In this document: piece by piece, positions 1 to 11,682 of the stretch
How the letters are laid out: the number at the start of each line of letters is the position of its first letter
Position numbering within the stretch: the stretch's first letter is position 1
From: Apiotrichum sp. Y4204
Lineage: Eukaryota; Basidiomycota; Tremellomycetes; Trichosporonales; Trichosporonaceae
Length of the DNA stretch: 64,000 nt
NCBI GenBank assembly: GCA_025531455.1
Contig: JAMYHL010000116.1
Coordinates: 28,975 to 92,974, forward strand
Direction of reading: 5' to 3'
The notes under the pieces: model-generated
Databases searched by the model: none
Told to the model about the DNA's origin: nothing
The model's input: the letters and a program-made list of their open reading frames with translations, nothing else
Position numbers and translations under genes: made by a program

Positions 1-228
1 AAAGCTTGCTGGGTGCTGCAGAGAGCGCCATGTAGGAGATGCTGCAGCGGATGTTGCCACGGACTGAACGCTTTATAGATCTGACATGCTGACCCAGTGC
101 TCGCTTCTGCTCTCCTTCGATACCCACGGAATGCATAAACAAGTTTGATCTCTGTAAAGAATAGGACAGCATAGAATGATAGAACGATAATGGTAACTGT
201 GCACACGCTGTCTCTCTGATGATACGGT

Positions 229-1919
229 CTATCTCTCTCTCTTATCAATGATTTTATCGAGGTCACCGCCAGCAATGACCTCACTCTCGACGCCAACGCA
301 TTCTAGCTGCACGTCGCGCGCCGCCTGGGCCTCCCGTGTGCCGCTAAGCGTGGTGGGCACTGGCACTAGGACCAACCATGCCATGCCGAGGGTGACGTCG
401 GCGGCGTGCGTGCCCCACTGGTGCGGGGGGACGGGCCAGGCGGCAGGAGCGGCGGTGGCGGGACGGCCGTCTGCCTGGGCGACAGCAGCGGTGAAGACGT
501 TGTCCGGAACGTGTGAGGTGGGGGCGGTGGGGAGGGGCGCGTACATGTGAGAGTAGTTGGAGTACACCGGGTCGACGCCGACGTCGATGCCAAGGCCCAG
601 GGGTGGGGTGGCGGCAGGAGCCGAGCCCGGGGTCAGGGCCGGGGTGGGGTCGCGCGACATGGACATGTCGGAGGTGGTGTTGGAGGTGTTGGAGGTGCCC
701 GGCGCGTTGAAGGCGAATGGGTAGGACACGTCCTGCGCAAAAGTAGCGGTGGGGAGCGGGGTGGGGAGTGGGTTCACCTGCTGCAAGTCCAGGTCGAGCG
801 GTGCGGGCTGGAACACTTGTGTGTGATTGTTAAAGGGCGTGACGACCAGGGGCGAGGGGGTGTTGGCGGCCGCGTTGACATCGACATGGATGTTGTTGTG
901 GACGGCGGTGGTGATGGGGGCAGGGTAGCGCGCGAGGAGCGCGTTAAAGTTTGTAAGGCCCTCATTGATATCCTGCTGTCAGTCTTGCATCCTTCCGGGT
1001 GTTGGCTTCACACTCACCGCCTTCCAGCCCATGATCTCGAACCGGGCCTCTTCGATGTTGCTGCCCTTAGTAAAGTCGGGCACGGCCTTCCATCCCGAGG
1101 GGCGGAGGCGGGCAAAGCGGCACGCGCCGGCGGGGATTATGCCGCGGATTGCGAGCGAGCCTTTGTAGCAGGATTTGTTTTTGGTCTTGTACGTGTCGAA
1201 ACCAATGAGCGAGTGGGCCGGGATGGAGAGGCGGCACGGGGTGCCCTCGTACATGGTCACGACAAGGAGAGTTGGAGGAGAGGCGCGCAGTCCAACGGCA
1301 AAGTCGACGGGGCCACCATTGAACGCGAGCGCTTGGGTCCAGACATGCATGCGGAAAAGAAAGGCCGGGATGATAATTACACCTAGAGGTCAGCTCATCG
1401 TTGCGTGTGTTCGCTACGGCCTTACTTACCGGGCTCGGCAAAGAGGGCCGCCATGTCGGGCACGACGTTGGCAATCGCGTCGGGCTCGGGCGGGGTGTAA
1501 TCAGGGATGGTAGCTAACTCGCGGCGCGGCGCGTTGCGGTTTGAAAACCACGTCGTGATCTTCTTGACGTCGTCAACGCCCAAGTAAGCTGCGATGGCTT
1601 TCCTGACGGCGAGCGTCGGGTTGCTGCTCGGATGAGTACAGTATCTCTTTTGTGTCTTGCTATGTACTCACGAGTTTACAATGTATACTTCCTCCAGGTA
1701 TTTTGCCTGTTCCGGCGTAGGAATGAAGCGTTCTCTTTGTTTCTCTTTGCTCGCGTGCTCGATGATTTCGCGGCCCCTGGCGCGTTTGGCAGCCGATTCC
1801 GGGCCGTCTTCGACCGAGCGCTTCCTACTGCTGGTGCTCGAGGTCGACATACTGCGACTGGCCGAGGTGGCGGGGTGCATGGGGAGAGTGGGGGCGACGA
1901 TAGGCTGGATAGAGGCCAT
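229..1919 (-). CDS. Homeodomain transcription factor
   Basis: Four exons fit in frame: 1919-1672, 1623-1430, 1382-1018 and 972-229, about 516 residues. The start MASIQPIV is the ATG nearest the conserved part; the frame stays open further upstream. Residues about 40-110 form a homeodomain: a basic arm (KRARGREI..KEKQRERF), helices 1-2, and a recognition helix KKITTWFSNRNAPRR with the invariant WF-x-N. The exon 1/exon 2 junction falls inside the domain and restores it exactly, which supports the splice. The middle third (VIIIPAFLFRMHVW onward) is a conserved-looking globular segment. The C-terminal exon is Pro/Thr/Ala-rich and probably an activation region. It likely acts in the nucleus as a DNA-binding regulator. 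The residue after N-R in the recognition helix is Asn rather than the usual Arg, so DNA preference may be altered. A mating-type HD role is possible but unsupported: no partner HD gene lies beside it. Confidence 0.85.
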
Positions 1920-3472
1920 CGTGACTGATCTGGGATGGGGAGAGTAACGATGCTGGGGATGGAGAGCTGAATGGGGATGAGAAGCTGGGTGGGGTGGGGA
2001 TGTACGACAGAGCTCTCTTAGAGAGTTGAAAGTGGATGGAAGGATGAGGAGAGGATGAGAATGCAGCGGCGGGTTATGTATCTTGCTGCTTGTTGACAGC
2101 GACACCAACCGTTACTCGAGAGACCAGCTTGATTGGAGTCTGAAGGCAGCGGCGGCAGCGCGTCGCGTCGCGATGGGTGCGAGCAAGTACACAAGTGATG
2201 GATGATGGATGTCTGAAGGCAATTCTCAGGGTCCAAAGAACCTCGAGGCGCGTCTGATGCAGTGATCAGTGATGGAAGACTGCAACTGATGGCGCGGGCG
2301 AGACATGGAGAGAGAGACATGGAGAGACGAAGAGAGAGAGGTGGTACCCACTCGCTGTCGCTTTGCTCTTGCTCGCGCGCGGGCCGCTCGCTGCTCGCTG
2401 CTCGCCAGGCGCTGCTCGCTGTCGCTTTGGCCGTGATCGCCATGCATATCGAGCTGGGCGGGATGGGCGTACCGCTCCCTTGGGACTGGGATGTGCAACC
2501 AGTCTGCTGTGCAGGTATCCTCACTTGCACAAACATACACACAACCGCGCGTCACGCGTCGCGTGGTGACTACACACGTCCACACACAATCTCCCGCCCG
2601 GCAGTCACCCTGGAAACTGCCTTCAGAACCTCGTCAACGCGTCAACGCGTCGACGCCACCCACGAACCACATCCAATATCCATTATTGCGCACGGTCGCA
2701 CACCCCTCTTGTGAATGTGTGATGCGTGATGAGACCCTGGAATCTGCTGTCACTCTTCAATCAGCGGTGCGAGAGTGCGACATTAGTGAGTGAGTCTTCT
2801 GGGTCGGCTGTGTCAGTTGTGTTTGTGCGTCTTTTGTGTGTGTCTGGCAATGTTCGGCCGGAACATTCTTCTGAAGGCACTCTCTTACAGCTCTCCCGTT
2901 GAATAGAGTGGTGACTATCGGAGTCCGCGGTGAGTGACTTGAGAAGGTTGACGATGCGGGTTGCATCTCCCTTGCTTTTTAATTTGCTGTTTTTATTGCA
3001 TTGCGACCACCGAACAACGACGTCGAATGTCAAACACCTGCTCACAACCCTCAAATGGGGCATGCCGAGCTGGCAGTGGGCTGGTTAATGTTGAGCGACA
3101 TGGATAACCGATCCGGTTTATTGCACTGCAAATGTGCCAGCCCGTGAACGAGATTGGATGTCATTTTGGGAGACACTTTTCTTCACAAATCAGTATGTCA
3201 CCATACATTGTCAGCGCTGGTTGCAACTCAGCATCACAGCGACATGACGCAGAGGTAGATTATCAGCCCTATTAAATTTTGCATTGTGAACTCTCTTTTC
3301 GCCGCCCGCGGAGCAGTGTGAAACTCTTAGTCTGTGTGAGATAAGAGAAGTGAGTGGCAAACACGATGAGAGTCAGACGTTCGTTTGTATGTTGTTTGTT
3401 TGTGTATGTCAGTCACCGGACGCCGCACCGCAGCACCGCGCAATCCGAGTCCGTATCCGCATCTATCATAAT
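1920..3472. other. Intergenic, promoter side of the homeodomain gene
   Basis: No coding segment with family-like sequence or good splice-linked frames was found. The stretch holds purine-rich runs (about 2300-2345), short GCTCGCT-type reiterations (about 2380-2420) and GTCAACGC reiterations (about 2635-2655). It contains the promoter and probable 5' leader of the homeodomain gene and the 3' flank of the hydrolase gene. Confidence 0.5.
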
Positions 3473-5478
3473 CTATAGGCCCTGGATTTGTACGGCCTGC
3501 GAGCTGGCCATCTCGGCCATCCACTGCTCGAGCGGCACGCCCTCCTGGGTGACGCGCCAGCCGATGCGGGTCGGGTCCGCGCCCGTCTGCGGGATCATGG
3601 GCGGTGCGTCGACAAAAGTCCACTCCTCACCGTCCTTGACCTCTGTGAGCGTCTTGACCTCGGCCCGCGGCAGCAGGTCGCGTCCCGCGGCGGCCAGGAA
3701 CTCGCGGATGGGGCGGAGGATCCAGCGCGACGTGTGGCACTTCTCCTCTGTGCAGCACGACTTGCCAAACAGCGGGCCGTCAAACCATCCCAGATGTCCG
3801 CCCGCGCCCGTCACCGCCATCTGGACGTGGGATGAAGATGTCACCTCCGGCACAGGGAGCGCGTCACCGTGCACTACCGGGTCGTCGAAGGAGTTGATGC
3901 CGAGGAGGGGCCTGATATTAGCAGGAAGGAAAGAGACGGGAATGTCACACCCAACGGAGCATTTGCAATAGACCCCACTGAGCACTTTTTACTCACACCT
4001 TGACATTGTGGATGAGCTTGTTGCTACCAGCGTACGCGTAGTACTCATCGGCATCCTTCATCGGCCAGGGGCCAACGGGTCCACCAGCACGGGTGACAAA
4101 CACCTCGTCGACCTCGCGAAGGCGGACCTTGGAGCCCTTTGCGCGGAGCTTCTCCATAATCGGGATAATGTCTTTTACGCGCGAGTCGTCCGCCTCGAAG
4201 ACCTTAGGGTTCTGTTCGTAGGCGCGGAAGAAGAGGCGCACCAGGTTCTGGCCCAGGGCGGACGAGTACACGCGCGACGAGAGCCAGCCGTCCTCGAGCG
4301 CATGGCTCATGTCCACAATGTTCCACGGGCAGGCGAGCACACACCCAGACGAGAGAAGCGAAGTGTCACCCCGCTCGCCGAGGTAGCGCGCCATCACGCT
4401 CGCGCCCAGGGAGAAGCCGATACCGTGCACCGATGACTGCGGGTAGGTGGCGCGCAGGTAGTGCGCGACAGTGTTCACATCCGACGACGCCGCCGCAGAG
4501 TACATCTGCGTCGAGGTGATTGGCGAACCGCCACATCCTCGGAACTGAGGTCAGTGGGCTTCTCGATATCACATCTACCACGCTCAGTACTCACATTAGC
4601 AACCACACCGCGCCCACCAAGTCCACCGTCTTCCTTCGGCGCCGCCACCCACGCAAGCACGTTGCGCACATAGCTCTCGTTCGCATTGCCAGTCAGGCCG
4701 TGGCACACGAGGACTGTCGGGGCGTCGGCGGGAAGCTCCTTGTGGTTCGGCGGCGTGATGTCCAATGCAAGTGTGCCGCCATCGGGAACGCGAAGGAGCG
4801 TGCTAAGCGTAAGTACAGTCCAAGAGGCACATGCGAAAACTCACCGGACGTAATCCACCTTGTCGGCCTTGGTGAAGTTGCCTGCGACAATGTAGAATGT
4901 CTGGAGGTGGCCACTGCATGTCAGCAAACTTTTCGAGATGGGACCGGGTAGAGTTGCCGGGCGAAGCATAGATCCACGACGGACGGAGTGGAGAAAAGTT
5001 GGAGGCAGCACACTCGAACATCTGTGCCCGTTGCCACTGCCCCGCTCCATGGCGCAGAGCGCACTCACTTCGGCAGCCACCACGGGGGGGTGTACGTCCC
5101 GCTGAGGGAGGGCGTGTTCTTCAAGATCCACTGGTCGGTGTTGACGAGCTCTGTGCCCGATGAGGCCGACTTTGCCTTCTCCGTCCCATGGTTCTCGCTC
5201 TCGACGGGAGCAAGGCCGAGCGCCTCGGCCGCGCCGGCGCGGACGGCGACGGAGCCCGCAGCGGTGGGGCGTACGCGCACGATCTGGCGCGCGTAGTGCG
5301 CGAGGCCCAGCATGCCCATGAGCGCAAAGAGGATCTGGGAGGGGAGGGCGAGGATCGAGTCGACGATGCCGTTGGCGAGGTAGAACTTCTTTATCGGCGC
5401 CGGGGGCGAGTAAACGACGTGCGGGTTGTGCTGGTGCGCGTGGCTGCTGTGCCGAGAAAGGAGTGCTGGTCGTGTCAT
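3473..5478 (-). CDS. YheT/Eht1-type alpha/beta hydrolase
   Basis: This is a multi-exon gene whose pieces join in frame: an N-terminal part with a hydrophobic segment (about residues 30-60, ILFALMGMLGLAHYA), then WWLP..SGHLQTFY, a core with PTVLVCHGLTGNANESYVRN, the nucleophile elbow GIGFSLGASVMARYLGE (GxSxG), an acidic region (GINSFDDPVV) and the late histidine in GAGGHLGWFDG. The WLP..GHLQT and HGLTG motifs mark the UPF0017/YheT family. That family includes the yeast Eht1/Eeb1 acyl-CoA:ethanol acyltransferases/esterases and human ABHD1/3. A role in medium-chain ester or lipid metabolism at a membrane is inferred from the family. The start is the first Met, MTRPALLSR. The last exon is separated by a short intron near 3915-4000. 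Confidence 0.88.
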
Positions 5479-6108
5479 GGAGATGGATGGAGTACAAGAC
5501 AGAGTAGAGATGAGGTGAGATGAAGATGGGAGGGAAGAGCCGGCTATTATACAACCTAGAAAACACTGGTGGATTATCGAGATGCAAGATTTCCGACTTC
5601 TGGACTTTCTGATCCACTACTCCTCTTCCCGTTGTCGTCATCGTCTTGTCGCCGCTGCCGGATCCCTCGGATCCCTCAGAGCGTCACCGGCCTCGGAACT
5701 GGCGTAGGTCCTCTCGGCGTGAAAATTCATGCTTGGCCGTCGCGTCACGGGCGCCCGATAACGTCATCAAAGCTGCTTGCGCAGGGAACAGCGGGCGGAG
5801 TATCCTCGGATTAATCCAACATTCATACCACACCTCCACCCTCTTCGCGAGAGCTCCACACGACAACCACGCTTAGCGGCTCTCCTTGTCTTGCACATCT
5901 TGGGTGTCCTGGATGTCTTGGACTGAGGAGGTGTCTGCGGCCGAAGGAAGATGAGAAATCAGTGCCGCATTCGAGGCAGGTGACAGTCGGGAATCGAGGA
6001 ATAGGAGACGAGAAACAACAGGCAATCACTGAAATCACCAGAATTTCTAGGCAATACGCGATACATTCTTGGACACTTTGACGCTACACAGAGGTGAACA
6101 AAGAGATT
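5479..6108. other. Intergenic between two minus-strand genes
   Basis: This is the promoter region of the alpha/beta hydrolase plus the 3' flank of the secreted-protein gene. No ORF worth calling was found. Confidence 0.5.
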
Positions 6109-7060
6109 TTAATTCTTGGGAACCATCTCCTCCGGCCAGTCGCTAGGCTTGATGGCCTCACAGCCGTTCATAAAGCTCGCGATGCGCAAGGGGATGCCAG
6201 CGCCGATGAGAAGGAGACCGCCACCGGTGCCGACACCAGGGATCTTGGACGCGACTGTGGCGATATTATCGGTGACATAGCGGACCTTGTTCATTACCTC
6301 GCAGCCTGCGACGTTGTGGGCGCTCCGGAAGCTCAGCGAGATGGTCAGCGCCGAGCCCCACTTTGTGTACTGCCTGTAGTCGATCTGGCGCGGCACAGAG
6401 TATTGGAAGTTGGGCGTCCACACCTCGGTGCCGTACGGCGGCTCATAGTGCATCGTGTCCGTCTGGTGGACCATTATGAGTTCGTGCACCATCCCGATGA
6501 TGGCCTCGGTGGCCTGCTTCCACAGAACGGTTGCGTCGTCGCCTGCTGTGAGATGGGGAGGATAACAAAGAGGGAGTCCGGCTCCCTGATGAAAGTCAAG
6601 TTCCTCTCAGCCTCCACTACTCACCAGCCTCGGCCTTGTTCGTCATGTCGTTGACCTTGACACAGGCGTCCCAGTCGTACGCGCTGTTGGGGTCATCCTT
6701 CCAGCGCTTGACCTTAATGCAGCGCTCGGCGCCGTCCTGGTCGGCATGCGCACACTGGTTGTAGATACAGTCGCCGTTAAAGAGGTGGTCTTTCAGAATG
6801 TCCTCGGGCTTGACATCGCCAAACATGATCTCGTCGCCGTGTACCCAGAAGTACGCGTTCTCCTTGTTCGGCATCGTGTCCTTGACCGTCGGCTTGGCTG
6901 GGTCGCACCGTTTACCCGTCGCGTGGTCGATGCACCCGACGTGCGCGCATCGGTACCCTGCTTCAGTGCACGCCGGATCATCCGACATGTCCACTGGCAT
7001 GCGCTGGGGCATAGCGGAGACGACAGCCAGGAGGGCGAGCACAGAGAGCGTGGCGCGCAT
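6109..7060 (-). CDS. Secreted cysteine-rich protein, unknown function
   Basis: Two exons join in frame across an intron at about 6545-6625 (AEA/AGDD). The N-terminus is a clear signal peptide (MRATLSVLALLAVVSAMP). The mature N-terminal half carries many cysteines (PACTEAGYRCAHVGC, KRCDP, GDCIYNQCAH, ERCIKV, WDACVKV), suggesting a disulfide-bonded secreted fold. The C-terminal half has a Tyr/Trp-rich segment, then a Gly-rich hydrophobic stretch (VGTGGGLLLIGAGIPLRIASF) and an FMNGCEAIKP tail. I do not recognise the family. The Gly-rich hydrophobic segment could be membrane-interacting, but it is too short and too internal for a GPI signal. The protein is about 270 residues. Confidence 0.75.
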
Positions 7061-8463
7061 GGTGGGAGGGTGCTGTAGAGTGGGGCAGATGAGAGAGAGG
7101 AGGGGTTCTGCAGACCTATGCCTGTTTGAGGTCTCTGCGAGACGGGAGAAGAGACAGCAAGCGGTAGCCTATATATCTTGCAAGTTGAGCATCCTCGAGT
7201 CAAGCACACTGCGGAAGTGGAAGAGGTTGTCAGCTCTGGGTGAGTGGTGGTATAAGTTCCCAGAACTAGAGATGCTGTGCAGATCCACCGAGCTCAAGAA
7301 CCTGCCAAGTAACCATCCCGGTGCTGTTGTCCCCGCACTCACAGACGTCTAGGATTATGTGTGCACACTGAGATCAGAGGTCAGACAAAGTGGCCGAGGT
7401 TAGTGATCAGTGAAGAACGCGGGTCTGAGTTAATTCACAGAATGGCAATGGCATCTCTTTTCCAGGCACTGTGCCGTTTTCCTGGGTCACAAACGGGGGA
7501 ACATGTATGTACCTACAGTACAAACTCGTTGAGGTCATGATGGCATGCTGTGCACTAGATCGCGTTTGAGGTCCGTTCGGTGCTCGATGCTCGGCGCCGA
7601 GGCATGTTGCGCTACCGACTGAGGCCACATCCGTTCCCAGATACTGGTACCTGAGCTGCCAAGCAAACAAGTCTTGCTACAAGTCTGACTGCGAAACACG
7701 ACGACGGCAAGCACAGTTGTACGTCTTTCATCGCCACACCATCGGCTCATGCCCTGCCCATCTCGGAGCGTCGCCAGGGCTGGGTACTGCTCCGAATATG
7801 GCGGTAGCTGACAGTTATCCACCCGCCACCCCAGATCTGAGGTGGTGGATACCTCGATCGCGTCGACCAGGGGTGCTACTTGGTTCTCGGTCGGGGACTT
7901 TGTATTCTTGGCCCTCGTCATTCGCGCCCTTGTATCTCATTCCAGATGGGTAACACAGCGGATATGCGTCAGAGGTGTGGCAAACGTCGGTGACACCGTC
8001 CGTCTCCCCTGTGGGCCTCTGCGTCTGTTGGCAAGTCGTCGTCGAGTGATAAGACGACGATGGGGCGTACCGCAAAGTCATTCCTCGTCTGCCGATCCAT
8101 CACTGCAATCCAGTCTAGCCCAGGCACCGAAGATCAAGATGATCAGGTCAGGGGAGACGCTGATCCCCCTACACTAAAGAGCCTGATCGGGTGATCCCCC
8201 TTGCGCCCCTGCGCCCCTGCGCCCCTGCGCCCACGCTAATGTCCCATTCCTTCTGGTCTGGTCGTCTACTGATCAGTGCGCCCGGCGATCAGTACAGTCA
8301 AGTCCAGTCAGCTCCACTTCCCACGACCCGAAGCCTCGACGACCGAGCCGACAGCGGTGGGCACTACAATATCATGATGTACATCAGGTAGTATTATGCA
8401 GGCGGTATCGGTCGTCGCATCGTAGAGGTCGTCCTAAGGTAGTGCCGGGTCGTTCCTTTTGAG
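7061..8463. other. Intergenic, 1.4 kb
   Basis: This lies upstream of the secreted-protein gene and downstream of the PARG-like gene. Open frames here are short, lack splice-linked continuations and look random. It contains a TGATCCCCCT direct repeat around 8161-8201 and the 8-bp tandem repeat listed separately. Confidence 0.45.
8203..8234. repeat. 8-bp tandem repeat
   Basis: Four head-to-tail copies of GCGCCCCT, the last degenerate (GCGCCCAC). It is noncoding, 3' of the PARG-like gene. Confidence 0.9.
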
Positions 8464-9693
8464 CTACTTGCGTATCACCCACGCGTCGAGTGTGTTCTGT
8501 GCTGGCTTAGCGGCAGCGCGGGCAGCGGCGGCGTCCGCGGCGCGTTCTCGAGCTTGCTGGCCGGGGTCGGCAGGTTTGGTGGCGTTGGCAAGGCGCTCGC
8601 CTCGCTCGCGGTCTCGGAAGCCGACAGATGAACTGTCGCGGCGCTGTTCCTTCTGCTCCCTCCGGTCCCTGTCTCGCCTGTCCGCATCCCTCCGCTCCCC
8701 ACCACGCCTCTCTCCATCGCGCCTCTCTCCATCGCGCCTCTCTCCATCGCGCCTCTCTCCATCGCGCCTCTTCCCATCACGCCTCTCCTCATTCCTGCGC
8801 GCTGCCGCTGTTGCACGCACGCCTCCGGGGTCGATGTGCTGGGTTTGCCCGTCGGGTGTGGCGGGGAAAGCATCCTCAAATGCGCGCAGCGTGCTCCCCG
8901 ACGCACTTGTGTCGTATACTGCAAACACGACTTTGGCAAACTTGCCACTGAACGGCCCAGAGAGTAGCGTCGCAAAGACGTGCGCGACGTCGGCCGGAGA
9001 GTTGCGGAACACACCGCACCCCCATGCGCCGAGAACGAGGTAGCGCGCGCCATGTTGTACCGCCAGCGCTAGGATGCGCGCAGCGCGCTCGCGCAACAAG
9101 CCAGAAACCTGAGGCAGTGCTGCAGGGTTGTTCTTCGCGAGGGCTCCGGCATTTGGCGCCGCGGCGGTGATGAAGCTTGCGAGGTACGGGGCTCGGAGAA
9201 GGGCGCCAGCCGGGTCACGAAAGGTGGGGACGTTCGGCGTCCACACTAGCCGATGCGAGTATCGCGCGTCGCGGTGCGACTTGTGCCAGTCGTAAAAGTC
9301 CTGTGCGCGTATGAGCGAGGTGTACAACGCCGAGGCGCGGCACAGGTCCTCCTCTTGCGCGGTGGCGCCAGTCAGGTATCCGCCGCCGGGCTTGGTCGCC
9401 GACGCGTAGTTGAGGACGGTGGGGTGGTGCCCCTCGGCGTGCAGGCGCGCGGCGGCCGCGGTGGAGGTTTCCGGCGTGACCTCAATAATCGTGCGCGTTG
9501 GGGAGGGTGGGAGTTGGTACGCGAGGGTGAGGAAGCGCGCCGTGTCGTCTGGTGTGTAGCTCGCCACGTCGCGTGTTGCGGCGGAGACCAAGCCGCGCAG
9601 GTCGACGCGCGTCCCCGCAACAACGTAAGACCCCGCGGCTATCAGGTCCTCGTTCTCCTTGCTCAGTGCTGCTTTGGCGTTGCGGTTCGACAT
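8464..9693 (-). CDS. Microbial-type poly(ADP-ribose) glycohydrolase domain protein
   Basis: One uninterrupted exon of 409 residues, starting MSNRNAKAAL. Residues about 25-290 match the bacterial/fungal PARG-type macrodomain family (TIGR02452). The catalytic signature GGG-x6-8-QEE is visible as PGGGYLTGATAQEEDLCR, with two adjacent Glu. Downstream family-like motifs are APNAGAL..NNPAAL and the Gly-rich VLGAWGCGVFRNSP. The predicted activity is hydrolysis of ADP-ribose polymers or removal of ADP-ribose from proteins. The C-terminal third is unlike the family core: a highly charged tail with repeated RRDGE pentapeptides, then an Arg/Ala-rich helix ending QNTLDAWVIRK, which resembles a degenerate PCNA-interacting box. 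That last point is inference. Nuclear action in DNA repair is therefore plausible but not shown. Confidence 0.88.
   Translation of the reverse strand: MSNRNAKAALSKENEDLIAAGSYVVAGTRVDLRGLVSAATRDVASYTPDDTARFLTLAYQLPPSPTRTIIEVTPETSTAAAARLHAEGHHPTVLNYASATKPGGGYLTGATAQEEDLCRASALYTSLIRAQDFYDWHKSHRDARYSHRLVWTPNVPTFRDPAGALLRAPYLASFITAAAPNAGALAKNNPAALPQVSGLLRERAARILALAVQHGARYLVLGAWGCGVFRNSPADVAHVFATLLSGPFSGKFAKVVFAVYDTSASGSTLRAFEDAFPATPDGQTQHIDPGGVRATAAARRNEERRDGKRRDGERRDGERRDGERRDGERRGGERRDADRRDRDRREQKEQRRDSSSVGFRDRERGERLANATKPADPGQQARERAADAAAARAAAKPAQNTLDAWVIRK
8706..8780 (-). repeat. 15-nt coding tandem repeat (RRDGE pentapeptides)
   Basis: Four perfect copies of a 15-nt unit plus one diverged copy, inside the PARG-like gene. 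On the minus strand they encode repeated Arg-Arg-Asp-Gly-Glu. The copies are nearly identical at the DNA level, which suggests recent expansion and likely length polymorphism between strains. Confidence 0.92.
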
Positions 9694-10158
9694 CGTGGTG
9701 TGAAGGGGGAAGGGAAGATGGGGAAGTAGAGGTTTGGCTGCGCCGTCAAGTCGTGCAGAGAATAGCTAGGGGTTGGTGTTTTCTACTTTGCCGCCATGCC
9801 TCGACGCGTTGGTGTTCTCAAACGTGTTCGAGTCGACTCAGACTTAGACAACAGCGAGGCTGTGTGAGGTGGCAGATGCGGATGTGAGACAACAAAGAAT
9901 CAGAGTTATCAGAGCAGTGCAGTCGAATGTTGTTGACAGAACCGACAGCCGGCGGTTTCGGATCCGGGCGTGTGGGTTGAGTTCCTGTGTGCCGAGGTGC
10001 GCCAGGTGGCAAAAGACAGCCGCGGGTCAAGCTTCATCGCCATTGACATTTGCTCTCTTCATCACTTCCAACGGGCCACCGAATGCTGTGTCCTCAAACT
10101 GTGCTCAATCTGCACGACCCATCTGAGTCAACCCGCAGCAAAGAATCATGTGCATCGT
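9694..10158. other. Intergenic, 465 bp
   Basis: This is the promoter of the PARG-like gene and the 3' flank of the ABHD11-like gene. No gene is seen. Confidence 0.5.
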
Positions 10159-11682
10159 CTAATCCAGTAGCTCAACGTCTCCCTCGCTTCTCCCTCGTTT
10201 ACGGTCAAACTTGACCTCAACGCCCCTGATAAACTCGACAATCGCATCGCCCGTCTCCTGCGGCTTCTCGGCATGCACCCAGTGACCAGCGTCGAGGGTC
10301 ACGAGCTCCATGTTGGGGAAGAACGCACGGCACGCCGGGAGGTTGTCGTCGCGGACGTAGTCGGCGTTCGCGCCGCGGATGAACAGGGTGGGACCGAGCC
10401 ACTGCGGCGAGAGCGGCGTCACTGGCGGAGGGGGCGTGTATGGGAACTCGCCGAGATGGGGGATTGCACGGTGGAGAATGTCGAGGGGGACGCGGAAGCC
10501 GAGGACTTTGTCGCCGGCCGCGTTCGTCGTCGTCACCGCGTTTGTGAGCAGAAACTGGCGGGTGGAGAGGAGCTGGGGTTAGTCAGGCGGCGAAGCACCG
10601 CAGCGCGACACACATGCATCGACAGTGATCTCGCGAGACTTACCGGCTCATACTTTTCCAGGATCTCATCCGCCTCCTGCCGCGTCTGCACGCCCGCGGC
10701 AGCTATCTCCTTCATACCTTGCGCGTAATCCGTGTATCTGAGGTCAGAGTGGGAGAAGACGGTACGGGAGTGGAAGAATGGGTGATTGGGAGTGCAGCGC
10801 GGCTTGTGCCGTCGTTGATGGGCCCAGTACTGCTGTCGCGCCCTTACTCACTGCGGCTCGATGGGTTCAATGCGCGGGCTCATGTCGACGGGAACGAGGC
10901 TCGCGAGGCGGCCGTTAAGGTCCGCGTTGAGCGCAAGTGCCATGACGGCTTTTCCGCCCCTGTGGTCAGTATCCAACCCACAGTCGCAACCCACATGCTG
11001 TGCCCGACAAGGTGCACCTTCTCCATGCCCTGCCGGCGGAAGAGGTATGCTAGGTCGGTCGCCATCGCGACGGACGTGTGTGGCTCGGCGTGCGGTGACA
11101 GACCATGATTGCGCAGGTCCTGGCGTGAGCTGAGGAACGGGGACAACTACTCACGACAGTGTACACACGCATACCGAGCTCCTTTGAGAAGCGGCGCGCG
11201 AGCGTGCGCCAGTTTTGCTTTGAGCCGCTGTGGGATCAGTACGCATGCATGCAAATTGGTTGGATAGTCGATGGCAGGTCGGCCATCGTGGATGTTCATT
11301 GTTTCTCTTGTTCCTCCACAATCTCCGGCGCGAGACGCCACAAAGATAAAAAGGAAGAAGAAAAATCTTATCATATTTGGTCCGCACATTCTCGCCATCC
11401 CAGCAGAATCACTCACAACAGACCATGGCACACGACGAGGTTCTCGCCGGGTCGCTTGTCCTCGGACGGCTCGATAACGTCGAACGCGAGGTAAACCGGC
11501 GCCGTTGGCGGCTCGTTCATGCCCCAGTTGGCATGCGTGAAGATGGTGCGGTAAGATGACCGAGGTAGTGGGGCGGTGGTAGCAAATAGGCTGGGTTTGG
11601 CCGCCGAAACGACAGCCGGTGCCAGAGCCATGCTGCTCCGCGACGCGTTGGCAGCCGTCCGCCGGGCGATGTTCCTGAGCAT
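10159..11682 (-). CDS. IMO32: ABHD11/Imo32-like mitochondrial alpha/beta hydrolase
   Basis: A six-or-so-exon gene with introns of about 35-80 nt and one near 200 nt. In frame it reads an Arg/Ser/Ala-rich presequence (MLRNIARRTAANASRSS), LAFDVIEPS..ENLVVCHGLL, DLRNHGLSPH, the nucleophile elbow VHLVGHSMGGKAVMALAL, LVPVDMSPR (acid), and DAGHWVHAEKP (catalytic His). DLRNHG, GHSMGGK and VDMSP are characteristic of the ABHD11/Imo32/YbfF esterase group. The presequence and family suggest a mitochondrial esterase. Human ABHD11 protects lipoylated 2-oxoglutarate dehydrogenase, but the fungal role is uncertain. The C-terminal extension (FDRKRGRSEGDVELLD) is short and charged. It is divergent from the Zn2Cys6 gene, with 340 bp between. 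Confidence 0.87.

Noticed and set aside
1..228. Possible gene end at the window edge
   Set aside because: No open frame or splice site convincingly enters from the left; treated as 3' flank of the homeodomain gene.
2262..2793. Overlapping plus-strand ORFs of 100-150 residues
   Set aside because: Composed of microsatellite-like reiterations; no homology or splice structure.
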